Shown here: positions 1 through 6,608 of the stretch, piece after piece
How the letters are laid out: every line of letters starts with the position of its first letter
Numbering within the stretch: position 1 is the first letter of the stretch
Assembly: GCA_003135495.1 (NCBI GenBank)
Contig: PLBX01000289.1
Location: 1-11,554 of the forward strand
Direction: 5' to 3'
Length of the DNA stretch: 11,554 bases
Source: Acidobacteriaceae bacterium
GTDB taxonomy: Bacteria; Acidobacteriota; Terriglobia; Terriglobales; Acidobacteriaceae
The notes under the pieces: model-generated
What the model was told of the DNA's origin: nothing
Seen by the model: only the letters and a program-made list of their open reading frames with translations
Databases searched by the model: none
Program-made: the position numbers and the translations under genes

Positions 1-61
1 AAACCGTCCCTTTTCCATCCTTAAGGCCACCCTTCCACACCGCACTAGCTTTCCTTTGCAT
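1..61 (-). CDS. osmC: OsmC-family peroxiredoxin, N-terminal fragment (cut by window edge)
   Basis: The minus strand from the ATG at 61-59 reads MQRKASAVWKGGLKDGKGTV and then runs off the left edge. This matches the remembered start of E. coli-type OsmC (a W-x-G, then a K-x-GKGTV stretch before the STESG segment). OsmC/Ohr proteins are cytoplasmic thiol peroxidases that reduce organic hydroperoxides with a pair of cysteines; those residues lie outside the window. A good Shine-Dalgarno, AGGAGA, sits at 72-67, five bases before the ATG, which supports the start. The gene lies downstream of the zinc-ribbon gene on the same strand, with a gap of about 144 bases. Only 20 codons are visible, so the OsmC assignment (as opposed to Ohr) rests on the GKGTV motif and spacing. 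Confidence 0.72.
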   Translation of the reverse strand, partial: MQRKASAVWKGGLKDGKGTV

Positions 62-205
62 TGCAATCTCCTAATTTGAAAATCGAAATGGGTCAGAAAC
101 TATTGTAGAAGAGGATGCGAACTCATGGTTAGGGGAGCACCGGATATAGCAGGGATCGCGAGGGAGTTGGGAAATTGAGGGTGCAGTATTAATAGAAAGC
201 CGCCT

Positions 206-454
206 TTAATAAAAATCGGAGCAGCTCAAATAAAATCCGCATTTCTTGCAAATTACTTTGCAGCGATGTCCGCGCAATTCGCTCGAACAGTTAGGGCAAA
301 TTGACGACACATCTTTTTTCTTCGCCGACGGCAGCAGATTAGCAACAGCAAGATTGCCGCCGCCGATATTAGGACTAGAGGTTGGGGTTTCTACGACACC
401 AGTGAGATTCAATGCATGCGACATGCTTCCAAATAAATTTGGATTCAAAGGCAT
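206..454 (-). CDS. Small cysteine-rich zinc-ribbon protein
   Basis: An 82-residue protein. The first 50 residues are low in complexity (Ser, Pro, Gly, Asn) and look disordered. The C-terminus is a compact metal-binding module: C53-x2-C56, then C65, C69-x2-C72 and C78, ending SCSDFY. Two CxxC knuckles about 12 residues apart are typical of zinc ribbons that bind nucleic acid or protein, but the function is unknown. The module resembles short uncharacterised proteins I associate with Acidobacteriota, by memory only. The start is uncertain: the ATG at 454 has no clear Shine-Dalgarno, while an in-frame ATG at 424 (Met11) is preceded by TTTGGAAG and would give 72 residues. The cysteine module is the same either way. 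It lies divergent from tRNA-Cys and upstream of osmC on the same strand. No hairpin terminator was seen after its stop. Confidence 0.7.
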   Translation of the reverse strand: MPLNPNLFGSMSHALNLTGVVETPTSSPNIGGGNLAVANLLPSAKKKDVSSICPNCSSELRGHRCKVICKKCGFYLSCSDFY

Positions 455-590
455 GCTCGGTGTTGTAGCACAAATCGGCGGTCAAGAAAATCTGTTCCGC
501 GGCAAGCCAGTGTTATACGAGATTCCGATTCGTTCGGAATGCCGGCCGCCTAGACAATTCCGCTTCCCACGTTCTACTGTGGATCAACAA

Positions 591-665
591 GGCGCGGTAC
601 CCAAGTGGTAAGGGAGAGGTCTGCAAAACCTTTATACGTCGGTTCGATTCCGACCCGCGCCTCCA
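591..665 (+). tRNA. tRNA-Cys (anticodon GCA)
   Basis: A complete cloverleaf can be drawn. The acceptor stem 591-597 pairs with 655-661 in seven perfect pairs (GGCGCGG with CCGCGCC). The D stem is 600-602 with 612-614. The anticodon stem is 616-620 with 628-632, around a seven-base loop with U33 at 622 and anticodon GCA at 623-625. The T stem is 638-642 with 650-654, around TTCGATT. The discriminator is U (662), a cysteine identity element, and CCA is encoded at 663-665. The gene stands alone, with no tRNA neighbours, promoter or T-tract terminator that I could identify. Confidence 0.97.
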
Positions 666-977
666 ACCTCCATCGATGCGCGACGTCTGTGCGCGAGCGA
701 AAGAGAAGCTCCGTGGCGCTGGAACGCTACCTTCTGTATCAACTATCGTCTCTGGAGTGGATTTCATTAGCTGGTGGAGGGTCAGCAAACTGTGTTTAGG
801 GCAGCGCCCATACGGGTAGATGACGAGCGTTCTTTTAAATAAAAAGTGGACCTCGTGTCGGGCGGAAGATGAGGCGTAAACAAAGGCGCTCGTGAATTTT
901 TGCTATCGTAATTGCAGAAAGGAACAAGGCGGGTTGTGAGCCGCGATGGTTGACCACAGAGATGCCACACCCACTAC
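666..977. other. Intergenic stretch without a recognisable gene
   Basis: About 312 bases between tRNA-Cys and the permease. Short ORFs here (for example minus 782-970) have no recognisable motif or ribosome binding site. There is an AT-rich patch around 829-846, a 4-bp hairpin at 799-809 and a 7-bp inverted repeat (823-829 with 887-893), none stronger than chance. The permease promoter is presumably here, but no convincing -35/-10 pair was found. Confidence 0.5.
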
Positions 978-2351
978 ATGACTCTTTCTACACCGGCGGG
1001 TCCCGCTAACACTCAGAAGCCTGGGCTGGCGCGCCAACTGGGGCTATTCGACGTCACCATGCTGGTCATGGGAGGGATTGTTGGTTCTGGGATATTTATA
1101 AATCCTTACGTTGTGGCGCAGCAGGTTCATACTCCGGCGTTGATTCTGGGAGCATGGGTCTTCGGTGGAATTGTTGGCATAGGCGGCGCCTTTATCTGGG
1201 CTGAACTGGCGGCGACCCTGCCGGCAGTCGGTGGGCAATATGCTTATTTGCGCGAGGCGTATCACCCGGCCGTCGCATTTCTGTATGGATGGGTGCTGCT
1301 GCTGGTGATACAGACCGGAGGTATGGCGGCAGTTTCGATAACTTTCGCGCGCTATTTTCTGGAACTCTCCGGCCTACGAGCGCCAGATTGGACGGTCGCG
1401 ACATGTGCGCTCGCCGCGCTAACCCTGATTAATTGTCTTGGCGTAAAAACTGGCGGGCGGACGCAGAGCGCGCTTATGGTCATGAAGATAATCGCTATCG
1501 CCGCCTTGGTGATTGCCGGGGTCGTCTTTGCCGGGCAGCACGGGACTATCCGGCACGAGACTATGAGGAACGCAGCGGCACGGAGTTGGTCGCTGACGTC
1601 GTTTGGCGGGGCGATGGTACCGGTTCTTTTCGCGTATGGGGGTTGGCAGACCGCGAACTTTATTGCCTCAGAAGTAAAGGAGCCCAAAAAGAACTTGCCT
1701 CGTGGACTACTGCTCGGTGTTTTCGGAGTAGCAGTGCTCTACATCGGCGTTAACTGGGTATGCCTTCGTGCGCTGGGGCCGGAAGGATTAGCCGCAACCA
1801 CGACGCCCGCCACCGCTGTAATGCGGATGGCACTCGGGCAGCGCGGCGCTACGTTCATTGCGGCGGCGATTGCGATCTCGACTTTGGGCTTTTTAAGCCA
1901 GTCGATTTTGACTGCACCTCGCGTCTATTTTGCGATGGCTGGCGATGGCTTGTTTTTCCGTGCGGTGGCATGGCTCGACCCGCGCACGCGAGTTCCGGTG
2001 GTGGCCATTGTTTTGCAGAGTGTGTGGACTATAGTGATCGCGCTGACAGGGCGCTACGAACAGATTTTGAATTACGTTATCGCCATGGATTTTTTATTTT
2101 TTGGACTTACGGCGACCACAATCTTTGTATTTCGAAGACGGGCCGCGCGCGGCGATATGAATGCGAGCGATGGCTATCGTATTCCCGGGCACCCGGTAAG
2201 CACTGCGATATTCGTGGCTATATGCTGGTGGGTCGTTGCAAATACGGTGTACCGCTATCCTCAGAACAGCCTTATCGGTTTCGTTCTGCTGCTGGCGGGC
2301 GTTCCCGTGTACTGGTTCTGGGCCCGGCGATCGCGATCGGCCGATTCGTAA
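978..2351 (+). CDS. APC-superfamily amino acid permease (LAT/SteT-like exchanger)
   Basis: A 457-residue integral membrane protein with about 12 hydrophobic helices. Helix 1 has the amino-acid-binding unwound motif GSGIF (residues 36-40) of the APC fold. A second signature, EVKEPKKNLPRG (232-243), lies in the loop after the FAYGGW helix (218-223) and is typical of the LAT/SteT branch. The family takes up or exchanges neutral amino acids across the inner membrane; the substrate here cannot be told. The length fits the family (about 430-480). The ATG at 978 is the only usable start, because an in-frame TGA lies at 951-953 and the next Met (28) is inside helix 1. No strong Shine-Dalgarno precedes it. 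The aminotransferase follows after 54 bases, suggesting a two-gene unit for amino acid uptake and transamination. Confidence 0.93.
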   Translation: MTLSTPAGPANTQKPGLARQLGLFDVTMLVMGGIVGSGIFINPYVVAQQVHTPALILGAWVFGGIVGIGGAFIWAELAATLPAVGGQYAYLREAYHPAVAFLYGWVLLLVIQTGGMAAVSITFARYFLELSGLRAPDWTVATCALAALTLINCLGVKTGGRTQSALMVMKIIAIAALVIAGVVFAGQHGTIRHETMRNAAARSWSLTSFGGAMVPVLFAYGGWQTANFIASEVKEPKKNLPRGLLLGVFGVAVLYIGVNWVCLRALGPEGLAATTTPATAVMRMALGQRGATFIAAAIAISTLGFLSQSILTAPRVYFAMAGDGLFFRAVAWLDPRTRVPVVAIVLQSVWTIVIALTGRYEQILNYVIAMDFLFFGLTATTIFVFRRRAARGDMNASDGYRIPGHPVSTAIFVAICWWVVANTVYRYPQNSLIGFVLLLAGVPVYWFWARRSRSADS

Positions 2352-2405
2352 CGTGATTAGCTGCAAGATATTGAGAAACGCATCTTTCAATCAGGAGAGC
2401 TACAC

Positions 2406-3506
2406 ATGATTGCATCACGGCCGGAGGCCGTTTCGAGCTATCTGGCGTGGGCTAAATTGCGTTCGAACGCGCGTTTCAATTTAGCGGCGAGCGGAGTGAT
2501 GGATTATCCGCTGGCTGAGTTGCCGGTGCGTATCGAAGACATCGAGATTGGGGGGACGGGGCCTTATGGTTATCCGCCGCTGATGGAGCGCCTAGCGGCA
2601 AAAGCAGGCGTGGCGGAAGATTGTGTCGTCTATACCCTAGGTACATCGATGGCGAACTTCGTGGCGCAGACAGCGCTGGTGCGCCCGGGTGATGACGTAC
2701 TGATTGAGCGACCGACTTATGATCCGCTGTTGACTATTCTCGATCATATCGGCGCCAGGGTATCTCGCTTCGAACGTCTTGCGGAGAAGGGATTCAAGGT
2801 CGGCTTGGGAGAATTCGAGCGCAAGCTGACTCCGAAAACGCGTCTTGTAATTCTCTGCAATCTTCATAATCCAAGTTCCGCACTGACTGATGAGAACACG
2901 TTGGTTCAGATAGGTGAGATGGCGGCGAAAGTTGGAGCGAAAGTTCTAGTCGACGAGGTCTATCTCGAAACCTTATTCAATCAGTCGTGGCGTTCTGCGT
3001 TTCATCTGGGGGAGAACTTCATTGTGACCAGCAGCCTGACCAAAGCCTATGGTCTGAGCGGGATCCGCTGCGGATGGATTCTTGCGCAACCGGAGCTCGT
3101 GCAGCGCATGTGGCAGATTGTCGATTTCACGTACGGCAGTCCGGTGCATCCGGCCGAGATGCTTGCGGTAGTTGCTCTCGACAATCTGGATCGTGTGCGA
3201 GATCGCGCCCGCGTGTTACTCGAAAGCAATCGCTCTCTGGTGAATGAATTTCTCGCGAAGCATACGAGCCTCGTTTGTGAGCCGAGCCGGTACGGCACGA
3301 CGGTTTTTCCGCGGCTTCGAATGGGCGATGCCGGAAAATTTGTGGGGATGTTGCGTGACAAGTTCGAGACCAGCGTGGTGCCGGGAGATTTTTTTGAGCA
3401 ACCACAGCATTTTCGAATCGGACTCGGCGGAGCTACAGAGATGGTGCGCGGCGGACTGGGGCGGCTTAGCGACGCGTTGGATGCATTCCAGCGAACCTCA
3501 AGTTAG
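2406..3506 (+). CDS. PLP-dependent class I/II aminotransferase
   Basis: A 366-residue fold-type I aminotransferase, cytosolic. Visible landmarks: cofactor-binding N152-x2-NP (155-156), a variant of the NxxNPTG motif; D183-x2-Y186, which contact the pyridine nitrogen and phenol oxygen; the Schiff-base lysine K213 in SSLTKAYGLSGIRCGW; and the substrate-carboxylate arginine R337 in FRIGLGG. These make it catalytically competent. It moves an amino group between an amino acid and a 2-oxo acid, but the amino acid specificity is not readable from sequence. It is slightly short for the family (usually 380-400), mainly at the N-terminus. The start at 2406 is well supported by AGGAGAG at 2393-2399. It probably shares a transcript with the upstream permease, so its substrate may be the imported amino acid; that link is inference. 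Confidence 0.92.
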   Translation: MIASRPEAVSSYLAWAKLRSNARFNLAASGVMDYPLAELPVRIEDIEIGGTGPYGYPPLMERLAAKAGVAEDCVVYTLGTSMANFVAQTALVRPGDDVLIERPTYDPLLTILDHIGARVSRFERLAEKGFKVGLGEFERKLTPKTRLVILCNLHNPSSALTDENTLVQIGEMAAKVGAKVLVDEVYLETLFNQSWRSAFHLGENFIVTSSLTKAYGLSGIRCGWILAQPELVQRMWQIVDFTYGSPVHPAEMLAVVALDNLDRVRDRARVLLESNRSLVNEFLAKHTSLVCEPSRYGTTVFPRLRMGDAGKFVGMLRDKFETSVVPGDFFEQPQHFRIGLGGATEMVRGGLGRLSDALDAFQRTSS

Positions 3507-3516
3507 ATCGCGAAAG

Positions 3517-3536
3517 TCGTGACAAGACTCGTGACA
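3517..3536. repeat. Short tandem repeat upstream of folP
   Basis: TCGTGACA occurs twice (3517-3524 and 3529-3536), twelve bases apart, between the aminotransferase stop and folP. The second copy contains GTGACA, a possible -35-like hexamer, but no matching -10 stands 17 bases downstream. It may be a regulator half-site pair or chance. Confidence 0.35.
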
Positions 3537-3571
3537 TGGATTGTTACTCCACTGGAAACTCGGGCTCGTTC

Positions 3572-3577
3572 TAGAAT
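3572..3577 (+). promoter_or_regulatory. Candidate -10 element of folP
   Basis: TAGAAT (five of six consensus) lies nine bases before the folP ATG. A start site six to eight bases downstream would fall at or next to the ATG, implying a leaderless or nearly leaderless mRNA. This fits the lack of a Shine-Dalgarno. The -35 region about 17 bases upstream is weak. The hexamer and its placement recur before hemB. Confidence 0.5.
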
Positions 3578-3586
3578 AGCGGGCAT

Positions 3587-4555
3587 ATGCGGGCGGTCTT
3601 TCAGTGGAGGTTAGGATCACGTATGCTCGAGTTAGGGCGTCGCACCCTAATCATGGGCATCGTCAATGTAACTCCCGATTCGTTTTCGGATGGCGGGCTG
3701 TTTGTCGACGCCGAAAAGGCTGTTACACACGCCATGCAGTTGCTGGATGATGGCGCCTCCATAGTTGATATCGGCGGAGAATCGACGCGCCCCGGAACGT
3801 TAGTCTCGTCGCCGAGTGATATGCCTCAGGTCGATTCAACGAGGCGCGATGCTGCGCCGCAAGCGGAAACTGCAGCGATGAAGCCGGTATCCGAAGAAGA
3901 AGAGCGGCGCCGGGTGCTTCCGGTGATACGCGATCTGAAGCGCCGCCGCCCCCAAGCAATCATCAGCATCGACACTTACAAGGCCAGTGTCGCTCGGGCC
4001 GCAGTGGAGGCGGGAGCGGAGGTGGTAAATGATGTCAGCGGTTTTCGCTGGGATCCCAAGATGGCGAAAACACTGGCGGAATTAAATGTAGGAGCTGTGC
4101 TCATGCATAGCCGCGGCCGTCCGGAGGATTGGAAATCGCTGCCGCCGATCGGTGATCCCGTGCTGATGGTCAAGCGTGAGTTGCGCCAGTGGGCCGAAAC
4201 GGCGACCCTCGCTGGCGTCAAGCGGGATCGACTGGTGCTGGATCCAGGTTTTGGATTTGGAAAGCGTTTCGAAGAAAATTATCCGCTGCTTGCACATTTC
4301 GGCGAACTGCAACAGATGGGATTCCCCCTGCTAGTTGGGGTTTCGCGTAAGGCGTTTATTGGGCGAATGCTGGCCAGAGATTCGAATAGTAACGAGAAGA
4401 GCAAAGATGCGGAAGTTTCAGAGCGTCTCAATGGCACCTTAGCCGCCGAAACTGCCTTGATTCTTAAAGGAGCACATATTATTCGGACGCACGACGTGCG
4501 CTGCGCTGTGGATATGGCCCGCGTGGCGGACGCAATCGTGTCCAGCGGTGGGTAG
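3587..4555 (+). CDS. folP: Dihydropteroate synthase
   Basis: A 322-residue TIM-barrel enzyme of folate synthesis; it joins p-aminobenzoate to hydroxymethyl-dihydropterin pyrophosphate and is the sulfonamide target. All motifs are present: loop 1 NVTPDSFSDGG (27-37), DIGGESTRPG (61-70), SIDT (127-130), NDVSG (148-152), DPGFGFGK (219-226), SRK (253-255) and the terminal RTHD (300-303). It is longer than the usual 270-285 residues because of a Ser/Pro/Glu/Ala-rich insertion at about 71-100, between STRPG and the VSEEEE helix. The start at 3587 is chosen because the FQWRLG segment before the core looks like family N-termini. An internal ATG at 3623 (Met13) has GGAGG at 3606-3610, 12 bases away, and would also leave a complete core. 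It is convergent with the sensor kinase gene, with 93 bases between stops. Confidence 0.96.
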   Translation: MRAVFQWRLGSRMLELGRRTLIMGIVNVTPDSFSDGGLFVDAEKAVTHAMQLLDDGASIVDIGGESTRPGTLVSSPSDMPQVDSTRRDAAPQAETAAMKPVSEEEERRRVLPVIRDLKRRRPQAIISIDTYKASVARAAVEAGAEVVNDVSGFRWDPKMAKTLAELNVGAVLMHSRGRPEDWKSLPPIGDPVLMVKRELRQWAETATLAGVKRDRLVLDPGFGFGKRFEENYPLLAHFGELQQMGFPLLVGVSRKAFIGRMLARDSNSNEKSKDAEVSERLNGTLAAETALILKGAHIIRTHDVRCAVDMARVADAIVSSGG

Positions 4556-4648
4556 GACCGATTGGCGCGAAGTTAGTTAGGATTGTTCTACCGATTAATC
4601 ACTAATGACCTAACGATCTAATGACCCATGGCGCGGCATAGAGAAGGC

Positions 4649-6397
4649 TTAGGCGCCAGCGGCTCCCGCTATGGCGTTATTCGTCTGGAAGACAGGGAGC
4701 CGGATTTCGAATGCTGCTCCGCCCTCCGGCCTGTTGTAGCAGGAGATTTGGCCTTTGTGATCCTGAATCACACCGTACGTAGCGCTGAGTCCAAGACCTG
4801 TGCCTTTGCCTACGGGCTTGGTCGTGTAAAAAGGATCGAAGACGCGCTCGGGATCACGCATGCCAGGTCCGGTGTCCGCGAACTGCACGATCACCTCACC
4901 GGCTTCGCTCCAAAGAGAAACCTGGAGACGCCCAGATCCCATTTCCTGCAAGGCATCGACCGCGTTTTCTACGATCTGAAGAAAGGCCTGGAGAAGTTGA
5001 TTGGCATTGCCGAGAACAGTCGGCACCGGGTCTGTAGCTTCCACGGAAAGGGTGATACTTTTGTTCTGCAGTTTGAACCCTTCCATTTGCACTGCGCGCT
5101 GCAAGAGAGACTTCAAATCCAAAGGATTTTTTTCGCCTGGAGTTTGTTGAGAGAAGCTGAGCAGATCGATGATCAGTTCTCGCGTGCGCCGCGCTTGCTG
5201 GCCAATCTTTTGGGCGGTGGAAAGTTGTTCGCGGGTGAGATTGTGGCTGGCCGCCATTTGTTCAGATTCGCTCAAGATCGACGAGAGTGGGAATTCGAGT
5301 TCGCCGGCTGCGAGTGCGACCAGTTCGCCGAGCGAAGCCAGTTTCGCTTGCTGGATTACTCTTCCTTGCAGTCTTTGTAAGTTATCGAAACTCTTGCGCG
5401 AGTGCCTGAGTAAATGCAGCAATCGCTGATCCAGCAAATATTGCTTGAGAAATATGAGAAAGGCCAGAACGGCAATGCCAACGATAGCCACGGCAAATCG
5501 GACGCGGCGTAAGTAAGGATCGTCCTGGGACAGGAACAGCGCCCAGTAAGCCATAACGGGTAACGAGAGCAAAGCGATTTGCGTCAGCAGCGGAGCCACT
5601 GAGTGCTTTGAACGTTGCAGGGCTGGCATCATGGGAATGCCGCGGAGACGATACCGCCCGGCAATCGCGACCCAGAGAAATCCCATCGTGGCGATGAGGA
5701 ATGGAAGGTCGTAAATGCCACCGGTCTTATAGGCGCCTCGAGCAATGGCAGAATTCATCGCCTCCGAAGACAGGGTGTAGAGAGTGGAGGCGATCAAAAT
5801 GTCGCGATAGAGTTCGCGCCATAATCCGGTAGAGGTGAAATATGCGGACGCCGATACCGCAATTAATATCGCTCCTTCCACCAGATACAGGAAGTCCCAT
5901 CGCGGGCTGTAAACCCCAACGTTTACGGCAAGATATTCCTCGGGGAAGACGAAAAAAGCGTAAACCACGAGCCACCACACCAACAATATGAAGACGTTGA
6001 GTGCGCTGGGCAACATTCCTTCGCGCTCGTCCGCCTGATGGGGCCGAATGGCTACCGACGCCGTGATTGGGACAACATGCATGAAGAGCACGATATCCCC
6101 TTGAAATGGCTCCGGAACGGGCCGGCGAACCAAGACCTCAAAATAGACCCAGCAGGCCTGGTTAAAGCACCACATGGCCAGGCCTGCCGTCATAAGGCTC
6201 CAAAACAAGCGCTTATGGCCCCGGCTATTGAGAGCATTCTTTGCGGAGATGATAAAGGCAGCCGTGATTATGAAAAATGGAACTAAGTCACCAACGGCAG
6301 AGCGGAAATGAGGATTGGGGTACAGGATGGGAGCCAGCGCAAAGCACACCAGCAGTCCAACTCCAAAGCGGAGCGCCGAGATTTGCAACTTAGACAC
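4649..6397 (-). CDS. Membrane sensor histidine-kinase-like protein lacking the H-box histidine
   Basis: A 582-residue protein. Residues 1-320 hold about ten hydrophobic helices (near 8-26, 34-51, 64-90, 102-118, 131-150, 168-188, 199-217, 229-246, 268-290 and 300-320), a membrane sensor region I cannot assign to a named family. A coiled stretch (322-355) leads to a HisKA-like helix, LASLGELVALAAGELEFPL, where the expected AHELNNPL is changed: the phospho-accepting His is Gly365 and the following Asn is Phe. The HATPase_c domain looks intact: N box with N477, G1 DTGPG (508-512), F box FDPFYTTKP (520-528) and G2 GTGLGLS (532-538). No response regulator is adjacent. The GTG start is favoured because an in-frame TGA lies four codons upstream and the next Met would remove two helices; the ribosome site is weak. 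It could be a pseudokinase, an ATP-dependent partner of another kinase or a phosphatase. Confidence 0.9.
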   Translation of the reverse strand: MSKLQISALRFGVGLLVCFALAPILYPNPHFRSAVGDLVPFFIITAAFIISAKNALNSRGHKRLFWSLMTAGLAMWCFNQACWVYFEVLVRRPVPEPFQGDIVLFMHVVPITASVAIRPHQADEREGMLPSALNVFILLVWWLVVYAFFVFPEEYLAVNVGVYSPRWDFLYLVEGAILIAVSASAYFTSTGLWRELYRDILIASTLYTLSSEAMNSAIARGAYKTGGIYDLPFLIATMGFLWVAIAGRYRLRGIPMMPALQRSKHSVAPLLTQIALLSLPVMAYWALFLSQDDPYLRRVRFAVAIVGIAVLAFLIFLKQYLLDQRLLHLLRHSRKSFDNLQRLQGRVIQQAKLASLGELVALAAGELEFPLSSILSESEQMAASHNLTREQLSTAQKIGQQARRTRELIIDLLSFSQQTPGEKNPLDLKSLLQRAVQMEGFKLQNKSITLSVEATDPVPTVLGNANQLLQAFLQIVENAVDALQEMGSGRLQVSLWSEAGEVIVQFADTGPGMRDPERVFDPFYTTKPVGKGTGLGLSATYGVIQDHKGQISCYNRPEGGAAFEIRLPVFQTNNAIAGAAGA

Positions 6398-6445
6398 TTC
6401 TTTGAATCATATGATGTTCGCGCTCAGAAGTTTAGATCACGGTCT

Positions 6446-6471
6446 GGTTACCTCCGGTTACTGTAGTAACC
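6446..6471. promoter_or_regulatory. Operator-like triple GGTTAC repeat between sensor kinase and hemB
   Basis: GGTTAC at 6446-6451 and 6456-6461, and its complement GTAACC at 6466-6471, start exactly ten bases apart, one helical turn. The last two form a perfect inverted repeat, GGTTACT-GT-AGTAACC (6456-6471). A further GTTACA at 6572-6577 overlaps the proposed hemB -35. The layout suggests a dimeric or oligomeric regulator binding one DNA face in this divergent control region. The regulator is unknown. Confidence 0.5.
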
Positions 6472-6571
6472 TTGCGACTAACAGCACATTATTCGAAGGC
6501 TAGTTCATCCAAGGCAGGGCGAAAGACTTCGGATGTGATGGTGGTCACGATAAGGAGTGACGGATTGAACA

Positions 6572-6600
6572 GTTACAGGTACTGCGGCAACTGCTAGAAT
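6572..6600 (+). promoter_or_regulatory. Candidate hemB promoter
   Basis: GTTACA (6572-6577, four of six to TTGACA) is followed after 17 bases by TAGAAT (6595-6600). The -10 ends only eight bases before the hemB ATG, and no Shine-Dalgarno lies between, so the transcript may be leaderless, as proposed for folP. Confidence 0.5.
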
Positions 6601-6608
6601 GGCGTGTT

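Noticed and set aside
246..611. Plus-strand ORF of 121 codons
   Set aside because: It overlaps the zinc-ribbon gene on the other strand and runs into the tRNA; no domain or motif.
513..788. Minus-strand ORF of 91 codons across the tRNA
   Set aside because: Its middle is the antisense of tRNA-Cys (GSESNRRIKVLQ-type peptide), a well-known false gene pattern; it has no ribosome site.
823..893. Inverted repeat ACGAGCG / CGCTCGT upstream of the permease
   Set aside because: Arms of seven bases at 57-base separation are expected by chance in about 300 bases.
4556..4648. Terminator between the convergent folP and kinase genes
   Set aside because: GTTAGG/CCTAAC (4576-4581, 4609-4614) gives only six pairs with a long loop and no T run.
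4628..5380. Plus-strand ORF of 250 codons
   Set aside because: It is antisense to the kinase core, whose N, G1, F and G2 boxes fix the true frame; the product shows no family features.
6390..6410. Six-codon minus-strand ORF overlapping the kinase GTG
   Set aside because: It could be a leader peptide, but it has no clear ribosome site or conserved feature; likely chance.
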